Shown: piece by piece, positions 6,861-16,200 of the stretch
How the letters are laid out: every line of letters starts with the position of its first letter
Numbering within the stretch: the stretch's first letter is position 1
NCBI GenBank assembly: GCA_934561115.1
Contig: CAKTFS010000005.1
Span: 9,432 to 73,431 of the forward strand
DNA from: an uncultured Faecalibacterium sp.
GTDB lineage: Bacteria; Bacillota; Clostridia; Oscillospirales; Ruminococcaceae
Direction of reading: 5' to 3'
DNA: 64,000 nucleotides
Notes under the pieces: model-generated
Seen by the model: only the letters and a program-made list of their open reading frames with translations
What the model was told of the DNA's origin: nothing
The model's database searches: none
Made by a program: the position numbers and the translations under genes

Positions 6861-7892
6861 TTAGCAGTTCTCAGCGAAGTACTTAATGGTACGGACCATC
6901 TGAGAGGTGTAGGAGTTCTCGTTGTCGTACCAAGACACGACCTGAACCTGATAGGTGTCGTCGTCGATCTTAGCGACCATGGTCTGGGTAGCGTCGAACA
7001 GAGAGCCGTAACGCATGCCGATAACGTCGGAAGAAACGATCTGATCCTCGTTGTAGCCGAAGGACTCAGAAGCAGCAGCCTTCATGGCAGCGTTGATAGC
7101 TTCCTTGGTGACATCCTTGCCCTTGACAACGGCAACCAGCAGAGTGGTAGAACCGGTGGGAACGGGCACGCGCTGAGCAGAGCCGATCAGCTTGCCGTTC
7201 AGCTCGGGGATGACCAGGCCGATAGCCTTAGCAGCACCGGTGGAGTTGGGAACGATGTTCTGTGCGCCAGCACGAGCACGGCGCAGGTCGCCCTTGCGCT
7301 GAGGACCGTCCAGGATCATCTGGTCGCCGGTGTAAGCATGAACGGTGGTCATGATACCGGAAACGATGGGGAAGGTCTTGTTCAGGGTGTCGGCCATGGG
7401 AGCCAGGCAGTTGGTGGTGCAGGAAGCAGCGGAGATGACCTGATCCTCAGCGGTCAGGGTCTTCTCGTTGACAGAGTAGACGATGGTCTTCAGGTCGTTG
7501 CCTGCGGGAGCAGAGATAACGACCTTCTTTGCGCCAGCCTGGATGTGAGCCATGCTCTTCTCCTTGCTGGTGTAGAAGCCGGTGCACTCCAGAACGACGT
7601 CAACGTTCAGCTCGCCCCAGGGAGCATCCTTAGCGTCCTTAACAGCGTAGATCTTGATCTCCTTGCCGTCAACGATGATGGAATCCTCGGTGGACTCGAC
7701 AGTGTGCTTGCCCTCGCCGATCTTGCCGCAGAAAGAGCCCTGAGCAGTATCGTACTTCAGCAGGTGAGCCAGCATCTTGGGGCTGGTCAGGTCGTTGATT
7801 GCGACGACCTCGTAACCCTCAGCATCAAACATCTGACGGAAAGCCAGACGGCCAATACGACCGAAACCATTGATAGCAACTCTAACAGCCAT
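6861..7892 (-). CDS. gapA: Glyceraldehyde-3-phosphate dehydrogenase
   Basis: 343 residues, standard length. Oxidises glyceraldehyde 3-phosphate to 1,3-bisphosphoglycerate with NAD+ in glycolysis, in the cytoplasm. The Rossmann motif INGFGRIGR is at residues 7-15. Asp34 (AINDL) favours NAD over NADP. The catalytic Cys158 lies in SAASCTTNC and His185 in [12 protein letters not shown] at 7892 follows AGGAGG at 10 nt. It is monocistronic here, with its own promoter at 7948-7976 and a terminator at 6713-6757, separate from pgk-tpiA-gpmI at 42-46 kb. The mobile element is integrated just beyond its 3' end. Confidence 0.97.
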   Translation of the reverse strand: MAVRVAINGFGRIGRLAFRQMFDAEGYEVVAINDLTSPKMLAHLLKYDTAQGSFCGKIGEGKHTVESTEDSIIVDGKEIKIYAVKDAKDAPWGELNVDVVLECTGFYTSKEKSMAHIQAGAKKVVISAPAGNDLKTIVYSVNEKTLTAEDQVISAASCTTNCLAPMADTLNKTFPIVSGIMTTVHAYTGDQMILDGPQRKGDLRRARAGAQNIVPNSTGAAKAIGLVIPELNGKLIGSAQRVPVPTGSTTLLVAVVKGKDVTKEAINAAMKAAASESFGYNEDQIVSSDVIGMRYGSLFDATQTMVAKIDDDTYQVQVVSWYDNENSYTSQMVRTIKYFAENC

Positions 7893-7947
7893 TGTAATAG
7901 TACCTCCTAATTATTTTACCCATAATCGGATAAATCACGGTATCTTT

Positions 7948-7976
7948 ATTGTAGACCAAAACTGGCAAACTTTCAA
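7948..7976 (-). promoter_or_regulatory. gapA promoter
   Basis: TTGAAA at 7971-7976, 17-bp spacer, TACAAT at 7948-7953. The transcript would begin about 50 nt before the gapA start codon. Confidence 0.7.
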
Positions 7977-8091
7977 GTGTCTGCTAAAAAATTAACAACA
8001 CAATTTCATCTTTTTTTGCTTTTGTACGATTTTATGCACCCCGCCACAAAGCTTTTGTTCAATTGCACCAAGGGTGCGCGCTCGTTTTTTG

Positions 8092-8877
8092 TCAGTTATT
8101 TCCAGCATTTTCCTTTCCGGTGCAGGCAACCCCCATGCCGCCGATGCAGCACAGCGCAAGGCCGGAAAGCAGCTCCGGCAGCACTGCCGCCATGCCACCG
8201 CCAAAGCCTGCCGCCAACAGCAGGAGCACCCGGGGCAGTTCCCAGCACAGGCACAGGCAGAAGGCTGCAAGCGCCGCCGCATGCAGGGTGCGGCCGTTTT
8301 CCGGCTGGGGCAGATACAGTGCGCGCGCCAGCGCCGCCAGAAACAGCAGCGCCGCCAGCTCCTGCCAGACCGCTGCCGTGGGCTGTACCCGGTGCCAGCT
8401 GGAGCTGTTCTCCATAAAGCGCATCAGCACGTTCCAGTAGAACAGCGCACTGCCCGCTATGGCCACCGGAAGACCGCCGGCGGGCGTTTTCCAGCCGTCC
8501 CGGCGCAGCCAGCTGCGCCCGAGGTTGCTCAGCCATACGGCACAGGCCACCTCCAGCAAAATGCGCACAAAGGTGCTTACCGTACCGGCGGCGAGCACAA
8601 ACTGCGCCGCACCGGCTGCCAGCATACACACTGCCCCGGCAAAGGCCAGCACGCCTGCCGCCGGGCGGCGGCTGCGCAGCGGCTTCTCGGACAGCGGACA
8701 GCTGCGCCCGGCCAGCACTGCGGCCAGCACCACAGCGCCCAAGGCGAGATACCGCCACCATACCGCGCCTGCGGTGCACAGGCCGGTGGCGGCGTCAGTA
8801 GCAAAGGCAAGGTCTGCGCCGCGGCCAAGGCCAAGCAGCACGCAGAGCAGGACAGCAACGAACTCTAACGGTTTCAT
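8092..8877 (-). CDS. Polytopic membrane protein of unknown function
   Basis: 261 residues, very hydrophobic and Ala/Leu-rich, with about seven to eight predicted transmembrane segments. Charged loops include RSCPLSEKPLRSRR and LGRSWLRRDGWK. I recognise no family. Its ATG overlaps the citrate synthase stop by one base (TAATG) and follows GAGGAG, so translation is coupled. No link to citrate metabolism is evident beyond co-transcription. The 3' end lacks a strong terminator; a short GCACC/GGTGC hairpin is at about 8062-8078. Confidence 0.75.
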   Translation of the reverse strand: MKPLEFVAVLLCVLLGLGRGADLAFATDAATGLCTAGAVWWRYLALGAVVLAAVLAGRSCPLSEKPLRSRRPAAGVLAFAGAVCMLAAGAAQFVLAAGTVSTFVRILLEVACAVWLSNLGRSWLRRDGWKTPAGGLPVAIAGSALFYWNVLMRFMENSSSWHRVQPTAAVWQELAALLFLAALARALYLPQPENGRTLHAAALAAFCLCLCWELPRVLLLLAAGFGGGMAAVLPELLSGLALCCIGGMGVACTGKENAGNN

Positions 8878-10247
8878 TAACGCTCCTCGATGGGCTTATA
8901 TTTCTGGCGCACGCCCAGATACTTGTAGGCCGGGCGGATGATACGGTTGGCAAAGATCACCTCTTCCACCCGGTGTGCGCACCAGCCCGGCACACGGGCG
9001 ATGGCAAACAGCGGGGTGTACAGATCCTCCGAGATGCCCAGCATATTGTAGATCAGGCCGCTGAACAGGTCCACGTTGGCGCACACCGGCTTGGAGCTGC
9101 CCTTTTCTTCGGCAAAGATGCCGGGTGCCAGCCGCTCGATGCTGCACAGCATGTTGTACTCTTCCTCAAAGCCCTTTTCGTAGGCCAGATGCTTTGCGCG
9201 CTGCTTCAGGATGACCTCACGGGGGTCGCTGATGGTGTACACCGCATGACCCATGCCGTAGATCAGGCCGGAGCCGTCGCCCGCCTGCTTGCGCAGGATG
9301 CGGCGCAGATACTCGCGCACCTCATCGTCATCCTCCGGGTTCTCAACATGCTTGAGGATATCCTGCAGCTGGCGGTTGACCATCAGGTTCGCACCGCCGT
9401 GCTTGGGGCCTTTCAGGGCACCGATGGCCGCAGAGATGGCCGAGTAGGTGTCCGTACCGGAGGAGGACAGCACGCGGGTGGTAAAGGTAGAGCAGTTGCC
9501 GCCGCCGTGGTCTGCGTGCACCAGCAGGCACATATCCAGCAGCTTTGCCTCCTCGTGGGTGAACTTCTGATCCGGGCGGTAGGTGCTTAGGATGTGCTCT
9601 GCCGTGCTCTGGCCGGGTTTGGGCAGGTGGAAGAACATGCTCTGTTTATCGTAGTAGCGGCGCTTCATCTGGTAAGCGTTCACCATCATGGTGGGCATGC
9701 TGGCGATCAGGTTGATGCTCTGGTTCAGGATGTTCTCAAGGCTCAGATCCTCGGCGTGCTCATCGTAGGAATACAAGCCCAGCACACAGCGCTGCATCTT
9801 GTTCATGATATTGGGCGAGGGTGCGTTCATGGTATCCATAAAGCCGTCCGGCAGGGCGCGGGATTCTGCCAGGATCTCGCAGAAATCGTCCAGCTGCTCC
9901 CGGGTGGGCAGGCTGCCGAACAACAGCAGCCAGATCACTTCCTCAAACACGAAGCGGTCGTTGCGGTAAGCCTCGTCCACGATCTCGTTGATATTGACGC
10001 CCCGGTAGATCAGCTTGCCGGGGGTGGGGATCACATGACCCTCCTGATCCTTTTTGTAGCCCACAACGTCACAGACGTTGGTCAGACCGGCCAGCACGCC
10101 GGTGCCATCCGGATTGCGCAGGCCGCGCTTGACCCCCAGCCGCTCGCTGGTCTCCGGGTCGATGTAGTTGTTTGCGATGTACTCCTCGCACAGGGTACGC
10201 ATGGTCGTCGGGTCCAGCGTTGCCACTTCTGCGTGTGCAAAGTTCAT
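8877..10247 (-). CDS. gltA: Citrate synthase
   Basis: 456 residues, in the range of the longer clostridial citrate synthases. Condenses oxaloacetate and acetyl-CoA into citrate in the cytoplasm. Active-site positions are visible: His247 in HADHGGGN, His283 in GPKHGGAN, His334 in GMGHAVYT and Asp393 in NVDLFSGL. ATG at 10247 follows AAAGGAG. A strong sigma-A-type promoter lies 80-105 nt upstream, and the gene is transcribed with the membrane protein at 8092. In an anaerobe this probably feeds 2-oxoglutarate and glutamate synthesis; aconitase and isocitrate dehydrogenase are not in the window. Confidence 0.95.
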   Translation of the reverse strand: MNFAHAEVATLDPTTMRTLCEEYIANNYIDPETSERLGVKRGLRNPDGTGVLAGLTNVCDVVGYKKDQEGHVIPTPGKLIYRGVNINEIVDEAYRNDRFVFEEVIWLLLFGSLPTREQLDDFCEILAESRALPDGFMDTMNAPSPNIMNKMQRCVLGLYSYDEHAEDLSLENILNQSINLIASMPTMMVNAYQMKRRYYDKQSMFFHLPKPGQSTAEHILSTYRPDQKFTHEEAKLLDMCLLVHADHGGGNCSTFTTRVLSSSGTDTYSAISAAIGALKGPKHGGANLMVNRQLQDILKHVENPEDDDEVREYLRRILRKQAGDGSGLIYGMGHAVYTISDPREVILKQRAKHLAYEKGFEEEYNMLCSIERLAPGIFAEEKGSSKPVCANVDLFSGLIYNMLGISEDLYTPLFAIARVPGWCAHRVEEVIFANRIIRPAYKYLGVRQKYKPIEER

Positions 10248-10323
10248 AGGAGTGCTCCTTTCCGTCTCTTACTTTTTATACTTTCCGATCCCGTCCATCC
10301 TACTCTCTGATGGACATACTTTT

Positions 10324-10352
10324 ATAATATCGCTTTTGTGAAGTAAATTCAA
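10324..10352 (-). promoter_or_regulatory. gltA promoter
   Basis: TTGAAT at 10347-10352, 17-bp spacer, TATTAT at 10324-10329. Divergent from the SpoIID-like gene. Confidence 0.72.
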
Positions 10353-10479
10353 GCGCTAAGTGTGCACTTCTCACCGCAAAGCGCAAAAATACCGGGTTTC
10401 CTCTGCGCATTTCCCGCCGCTTTGCACGCCGCCGGGCGTATGATGTTCCCAAAGCTTGCGTTCCGGGAGGAGGTCTAGT

Positions 10480-11493
10480 ATGAAACGTTCCTTTTTGCTG
10501 CTGTGCGCCGTTCTGCTGGTGCTGGGCTGCGCACTGCCGTGTGCTGCCTACCGCCTTGCCCGCATGACCCTTGCGCAGGGTATGGCTCCGTCCGCAGCCG
10601 AAGCACCCTCTGCCGCTGTGGAAGAAAGCAGCAGTCAGCCCCCCTCCCCTGCTGACACGACTGATACCGTCTGTTTTACGGATCAGAGCACCGGGCAGAC
10701 GGTGGAGCTTCCGCTGCGGGAGTACCTGATCGGAGCCGTTGCCGCCGAAATGCCGGTCAGCTGGCCGGACGAAGCGCTGAAGGCGCAGGCGGTGGCGGCG
10801 CACAGCTATGCCCTCTACCGCCGGGACCACAACGCCGAGGAAAACGGCGCATGGTTCACCGCAGACCCCGCCCGGCGGCAGGGCTGCCTGACCGATACGG
10901 TGCTGCGCAGCTACTGGGGCACCGCCTATGCGGCCAACTACGCCCGGCTTTCCGCGCTGGTGGATGCGGTACAGACGCAGGTGCTGTATTACGGGGATGC
11001 TCCCGCCGGGACAAGCTACTTTGCCATGTCCAATGGCCGCACCGAGGCCAGCGAGAAGGTCTGGGGTACTGCCCTGCCCTACCTTGTACCGGTGGACAGC
11101 AGCACCGACACCGCCGCCGACAACTACGAATACACCCTGAACCTTTCCGCAGCCCAATTACAGCAGCTGCTGGCCGAACAGCTGGGCATCGCCGCTGATC
11201 TTTCGCAGCAGGCACAATGGTTCGGTACACCGGTGCTCACTCCCTCCGGCTATGTGGACAGCCTGCCGGTATGCGGGCAGACGGTACAGGGCACCGCCCT
11301 GCGCAAGGCGCTGGGACTGCGCAGCACCTGCTTTACGGTGGTCTGTCAGAGCGGAACCTTCTCCTTTACCACAAAAGGTTACGGACACGGCGTAGGCATG
11401 AGCCAGTGGGGTGCAAAGGCACTGGCAGAGCAGGGCGCAGACTACCGCGCCATTCTGGCGCACTATTACCCCGGCACAGAGCTGCGGGGGTAA
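10480..11493 (+). CDS. SpoIID/LytB-domain protein
   Basis: 337 residues from the ATG at 10480, which has GGGAGGAGG about 7 nt upstream. An N-terminal signal or anchor (residues 1-25) precedes a Ser/Pro-rich linker (about 40-65). The SpoIID domain follows: LREYLIGAVAAEMPVSWPDE, LKAQAVAAHSYAL and a C-terminal GYGHGVGMSQWGAKALAEQG, which is the family hallmark. SpoIID is a lytic transglycosylase that trims denuded glycan strands during engulfment; LytB-type relatives modify amidase activity. In a presumably non-sporulating species a general wall-remodelling role is more likely, but this is inference. Confidence 0.87.
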   Translation: MKRSFLLLCAVLLVLGCALPCAAYRLARMTLAQGMAPSAAEAPSAAVEESSSQPPSPADTTDTVCFTDQSTGQTVELPLREYLIGAVAAEMPVSWPDEALKAQAVAAHSYALYRRDHNAEENGAWFTADPARRQGCLTDTVLRSYWGTAYAANYARLSALVDAVQTQVLYYGDAPAGTSYFAMSNGRTEASEKVWGTALPYLVPVDSSTDTAADNYEYTLNLSAAQLQQLLAEQLGIAADLSQQAQWFGTPVLTPSGYVDSLPVCGQTVQGTALRKALGLRSTCFTVVCQSGTFSFTTKGYGHGVGMSQWGAKALAEQGADYRAILAHYYPGTELRG

Positions 11494-11570
11494 TAGCGGC
11501 AGAACAACGACGATTTTGAATGGTCTCCGCGCCGCTCTGACCATATTCAGATGTTGCTGTAATGCAAATA

Positions 11571-11603
11571 GGGCTGCTGCACGTTGCTTTGTGCAGCAGC
11601 CCC
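11571..11603 (+). terminator. Bidirectional terminator between convergent genes
   Basis: GGGCTGCTGCAC and GTGCAGCAGCCC form a perfect 12-bp stem with an 8-nt loop. A T-rich tail follows on the plus strand; the minus-strand tail is weaker. Confidence 0.7.
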
Positions 11604-11619
11604 GAATTATTTCTTTTTA

Positions 11620-12684
11620 TCAGCCGAACAGCTGTGCGAACCAGCTTACGGTGGTCTCGGCGGCAGATTCTACCGTGGTCTCCACCTGCTGGACCGTCTG
11701 CTGCAGCTTGGTGCCCTCGGCGTCCTTGAGCGACCAGTAGGTCTGGGTGCTGCTTGCGCTGCCGGACACCGTGAAGTCCGAGGCAAAGCACAGGCTCTCG
11801 CCCGCAGAGTCGGTCACCAGCACCATATAGGTGTAGCTGCCCTCCGGCAGCTCCCCGAATCGGATCTGACTGTCCAGTCCGTTCAGCGAAAAGGCGGTGG
11901 CGTTCACCTGCGCCTCAGCGCTCTGCATGGTCTGGTCGGCAGCATCCAGAACAGCCACCTGCACGCTGGTCAGGGTGGTGCCGCTGGCACTGTTGGCCGT
12001 ACCGGTCAGCGTCATGCCGCTGCCGGTGCGAAGATTTACCGGGTAGCGCACACCCTCCAGCCGCAGGCCGTCGGCCTGCGCCGCCACGCTGTTATGATCT
12101 GCAGTGACGTACCAGTAGCAGGAGGATCTTGCAATGGACACGCTGGAGCTGGTAATGGGGATGCGGCCGTAACCGATATTCCCCGCCGGGTCGGAGCAAT
12201 AGAAAATACCGTTGGTGTAGTCGGTCAACAGCACCGCATGGGGCTGGGTACGGTCATAGAGGACGATGCCCTCCGGGTGCTGCTCCAGCAGGGAGATCAG
12301 CACCGCCGTTTTGCTTTGCAGTCCGGAGGGCAGGGTGCCGTAGCCCACCTGCATCTCTTTATATGTAAAGCTGTGTGCAAGGCCGTTGGCCCATGCTGTG
12401 GAGCGCACACTGTTCTCGGTCACGTTCGTCCAGTCGCTCAGCCCGTCAAAGTAGGCACGGCGGCGCAGCATCATGGCTGCGGAGGCCAGCGTACAGGTGC
12501 CGCCCCGGCTCTGCTTGAAGTAGAAACCTGCGTCCACGTTCAGGTCCACTGCCAGTGCAGCGGGCAGACAGGTAAGCAGGAAAGCAAGGCTCAGCATCAG
12601 GGTCAGCAATCGTTTTTTCAGGGCGTGCGGTGCGGTGGTGTTCACGGTTCGGTATTTCCTTTCTTGTTTCTTTGCGGATCTCAT
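11620..12684 (-). CDS. Secreted C39-like papain-fold cysteine peptidase with C-terminal beta domain
   Basis: Up to 354 residues. A basic N-terminus and hydrophobic core ending LPAALA (about residue 45) form a signal peptide. The peptidase region has Cys64 in GGTCTLASAAMML, a later His in RTQPHAVLLTDY (about 148) and an Asp in FYCSDPAGN, matching the Cys-His-Asp order of the Peptidase_C39_2 group. Residues about 215-315 look like an Ig-like beta sandwich. The ATG at 12684 has no ribosome site; a GTG at 12642 with AAGGA upstream is a credible alternative start. Substrate unknown; being secreted, it may act on the wall or on extracellular peptides. Confidence 0.72.
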   Translation of the reverse strand: MRSAKKQERKYRTVNTTAPHALKKRLLTLMLSLAFLLTCLPAALAVDLNVDAGFYFKQSRGGTCTLASAAMMLRRRAYFDGLSDWTNVTENSVRSTAWANGLAHSFTYKEMQVGYGTLPSGLQSKTAVLISLLEQHPEGIVLYDRTQPHAVLLTDYTNGIFYCSDPAGNIGYGRIPITSSSVSIARSSCYWYVTADHNSVAAQADGLRLEGVRYPVNLRTGSGMTLTGTANSASGTTLTSVQVAVLDAADQTMQSAEAQVNATAFSLNGLDSQIRFGELPEGSYTYMVLVTDSAGESLCFASDFTVSGSASSTQTYWSLKDAEGTKLQQTVQQVETTVESAAETTVSWFAQLFG

Positions 12685-13250
12685 AGGGATCTACCGTCAC
12701 AAAGTATACCAGCTTGTCATTCTTTTGTAAACAATCTTCCGTCTTTTTTCTCAATATCAACACGTTTAGGGGATATCCATTGGCTGCTTTTCACAAATTT
12801 TTCTGCAATATTCCACGCATTTGACAAAATTTCGTCCTACCCACCGCACAACTATGAAAAGATATTTCTTTTTCGCCCAGCGCACAGAGCACAAAAAGGT
12901 CGGCAGCTCTGCACATTCGTCCCGCCATTTCACAAAACAATTCCCTCTCCAAGCAATGCAGTAGTCAGCCTATCATTATCTGCCGCAGTTGGTGCAGGTA
13001 ATGTCTCCTATTTTCCAAAATTCATATACTAGTATACAAGTTCAGAGTAATTATTTGCTCTATTTTGCCTTTTTTTACTGGCATTCTGCCCAATAACAGC
13101 TTAAAAAGTTTATATCAAACGCCAAAGTTGTTTTATTTTGCCAAGTATTTCTTGTAAAATTGTGAAATCCATGTTAACTTGAATACAACATTGTGCACGC
13201 CTGCATGGACAAACCCGTGTCCGCGGCGTACACGGAAAAGGAGAATTTCC
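12685..13250. other. Intergenic region upstream of the pectinase
   Basis: About 565 bp between divergent genes, AT-rich toward the right. It contains the 12-bp palindrome TATACTAGTATA at 13025-13036 and possible -35-like TTGTAA/TTGTGA elements near 13152-13163, but no promoter I would commit to. No RNA gene was recognised. Confidence 0.45.
13025..13036. promoter_or_regulatory. Palindromic operator candidate
   Basis: TATACTAGTATA is a perfect 12-bp dyad about 215 bp upstream of the pectinase start. It resembles sites of GntR-type regulators, several of which control hexuronate use; assignment is inference. Confidence 0.4.
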
Positions 13251-16200
13251 ATGAGAAACGCAAAGCAACCCATCCGGCGCACTCTGGCCGGGCTGCTGGC
13301 AGGTGCGCTGCTGCTGGGCATGACGCCGCTGGCTGCATTTGCAGAGGACAGCACCTCTGCAAACGGCTGGCAGTTCAAGGCCTTCGGCACCTCCGCAGCA
13401 GCAGAGGTCAACACCCTTGCAGAGGGTGCAGACATCCACAGCAAAGTCACCCTGAACGCCTGCACCGTCAAGGAGGACGGCACCATCAACAAAAAGGGCG
13501 GCAAGTTCGTTGCCGACTCCCCTGCTGACGGTCTTTCCTTCTACTACACCACCATCGACCCCACCAAGGAAAACTTCTATCTGCAGGCCGATGTGACCAT
13601 CGACTACATCAACCCCGCCCCGGACGGACAGGAGGGCTTTGCGCTGATGCTGCGCGATAGCCTGAGCGGTTCCGGCAGCTACTTCTCCAACCAGATCTCG
13701 GTTGCCGGTACCAAGCTCCCGCTGGACGGCGTAGAGATCAAGGACGCCGTGGGTGTGCGCAGCTACACCGGCATCATCTCCAACGAGACCGCCGCCTCTA
13801 ACGATGTCAAGGCGACCCGCGCCGCCTTCAGCAGCCAGACCATCAAGCAGGGTGACACCTACCGCGTCAGTCTGGCCAAGACCAGCAACAGCTATGTTGC
13901 CACCCAGTACGCCATCAATGCAGACGGCACCACCGGCGCGGTGGTCGGCTCTTCTACCCTGTATATCCCGGCAAAGGACAGCACCGCCGCCAGTGTTTCC
14001 AAGTACGCTGAGCTGGACGACCCCATGACCGTGCAGGAGGCAAACAAGGCTTATCTGGGCTTTGCAGCTGCCCGCGGCATGAACGTGACCTTCTCCAACA
14101 TTACCTACACCACCAGTGCCTGGAATGCTTCGGAGTGGACCTTGCAGCCCACCAGCTACATCGACCCGGTGTACCAGATCACCAGCCCCTCCACCTGCAC
14201 CGGCAGCAGCTACGCGCTGGCTTTCAAGGCCAATGCGGACGGCACCGCCAAGGTGTACGCCAACGGCAAGCTTGTGGACAAGGACCTGACCGTCAAGGCC
14301 GGTGAGACCCTGACCCGGAGCTATACCGTGACCCGCGACACCACCTTTAAGGTCGTGTTCACCCCGGACAAGAACTACGTCATCAGCGCCTTTGAGAAGC
14401 TGAGCAGCTACAAGGCTGCCACCATTGAAAAGAAGGTCTCGCTGCGGGCACTGGGCGCAAACGGTGTCATCGTGGTCACCCCGGACGGCAGCGCTGCCCA
14501 CAACGGCACCAGCGCTGCGGACGCCGTAGACCTGCAGACTGCGCTGAACTACGCCGCCGCAGGCCAGACCATTCAGCTGGCAGGCGGCACCTACGCCCTG
14601 ACCGGTGAAGTGAAGGTAGAGCGCGGCCGTGACGGCACCGCCGAGGCTCCCATCACCCTGACCACCGCAGACGGCAGCTACGCCACGCTGGACTTTGGCG
14701 GCGTAGGCACCGGCTTCAGCGTCTGGGGCAACTATTGGAACATCAGCAAGCTGAACATCACCAACACCAAGGACGGTGCCAAGGGCATGCAGCTGGCCGG
14801 CAGCCACTGCGTGCTGGAGCAGATGAACTTCTATAACAACGGCAACACCGGCCTGCAGGTCTCCGGCCTGTCTACGGACAACAAGGCTCTGTGGCCCAGC
14901 TACAATACCATCAAGAACTGCACCGCCATGAACAACGCCGACCGCGCCATGGAGGATGCCGACGGCTTTGCCGCCAAGCTGACCACCGGCGAGGGCAACG
15001 TGTTTGACGGCTGCATCGCCGCCTACAACGCCGACGACGGCTGGGATCTGTTCGCCAAGGCCGCTACCGGCTCCATCGGCGCTGTTACCATCCAGAACTG
15101 CGTAGCCTACAAAAACGGCTACCTGATGCTGGCTGCAGAACCGGTCAAAAAGCAGCCGCTGCAGTTCCCCACTGTTACCTGTGACGCAAACGGCAACCTG
15201 AGCTTTGGCAACGTGGCCACCACCATCGAGGCAGGCAACGGCAACGGCTTCAAGATGGGCGGCACCAACCTGCCCGGCAACCACAAGCTGCTCAACTCCA
15301 TCTCCTACGACAACGCCGCCAAGGGCATCGACTCCAACTCCTGCCCGGACGTGAAGGTGTACAACTCCACCTCCTACAACAACGAGGGCTATAACGTTGC
15401 ACTGTACACCGGCAACAAGTCCGCTGTGACCGACTACGCCGCCGACGGCATCATTTCCTTCCGCAAGGGCACGGACGGCAAGGAGCAGCTGGCACTCCAG
15501 AGCCAGAGCAGCACCGCTGTCTACGGCCCGGACAACTTCTACTGGGACGCCGAGACCCAGACCAGCCACAACAAGTCTACCAACACCGTCACGGTGAAGG
15601 AGAGCTGGTTCCAGAGTCTGGACACCTCCGTTGCCCCCACCCGCAACGCAGACGGCAGCATTGATATGCACGGCCTGCTGCTGCTCACCGCCGAGGGTCT
15701 GGCTGCCACCGATGCCGGTGCGCGCGGCGCTGTGTGGGGTCAGGCAGAGGCCGCCAAGGCCACCTTCTGGGTGGTAGGCGACTCCACCGTCTCCCCCTTC
15801 AACGACAGCTACTACCTCCCCCGCGAGGGCTACGGCGAGGAGCTTGAGAACTACTTCAACGCCAATGTCTACAATCTGGCCGTTTCCGGCGCATCCAGCA
15901 AGGACTTTACCGGCATGGCCAACTACACCACCCTGCTGAAGGGCTCCGACACGGTGCCCGCCCTGGGCGATGCCGCCGGGGACAAGTTCCTGCTCATCGG
16001 CTTTGGCCACAACGACGAAAAAACCGAGCCCGCCCGCTACACCAACCCCAACGGCGACTACAAGACCGAGGGTTCCTTTGCCAACAGCCTTTACGTCAAC
16101 TACATCCAGCCCGCACTGGAGCGCGGCGTCACCCCCGTGGTATGCACCCCCATTGCCCGCCTGACCGAGGCAAACACCAAGGCCAGCTATGACGGTGCTT

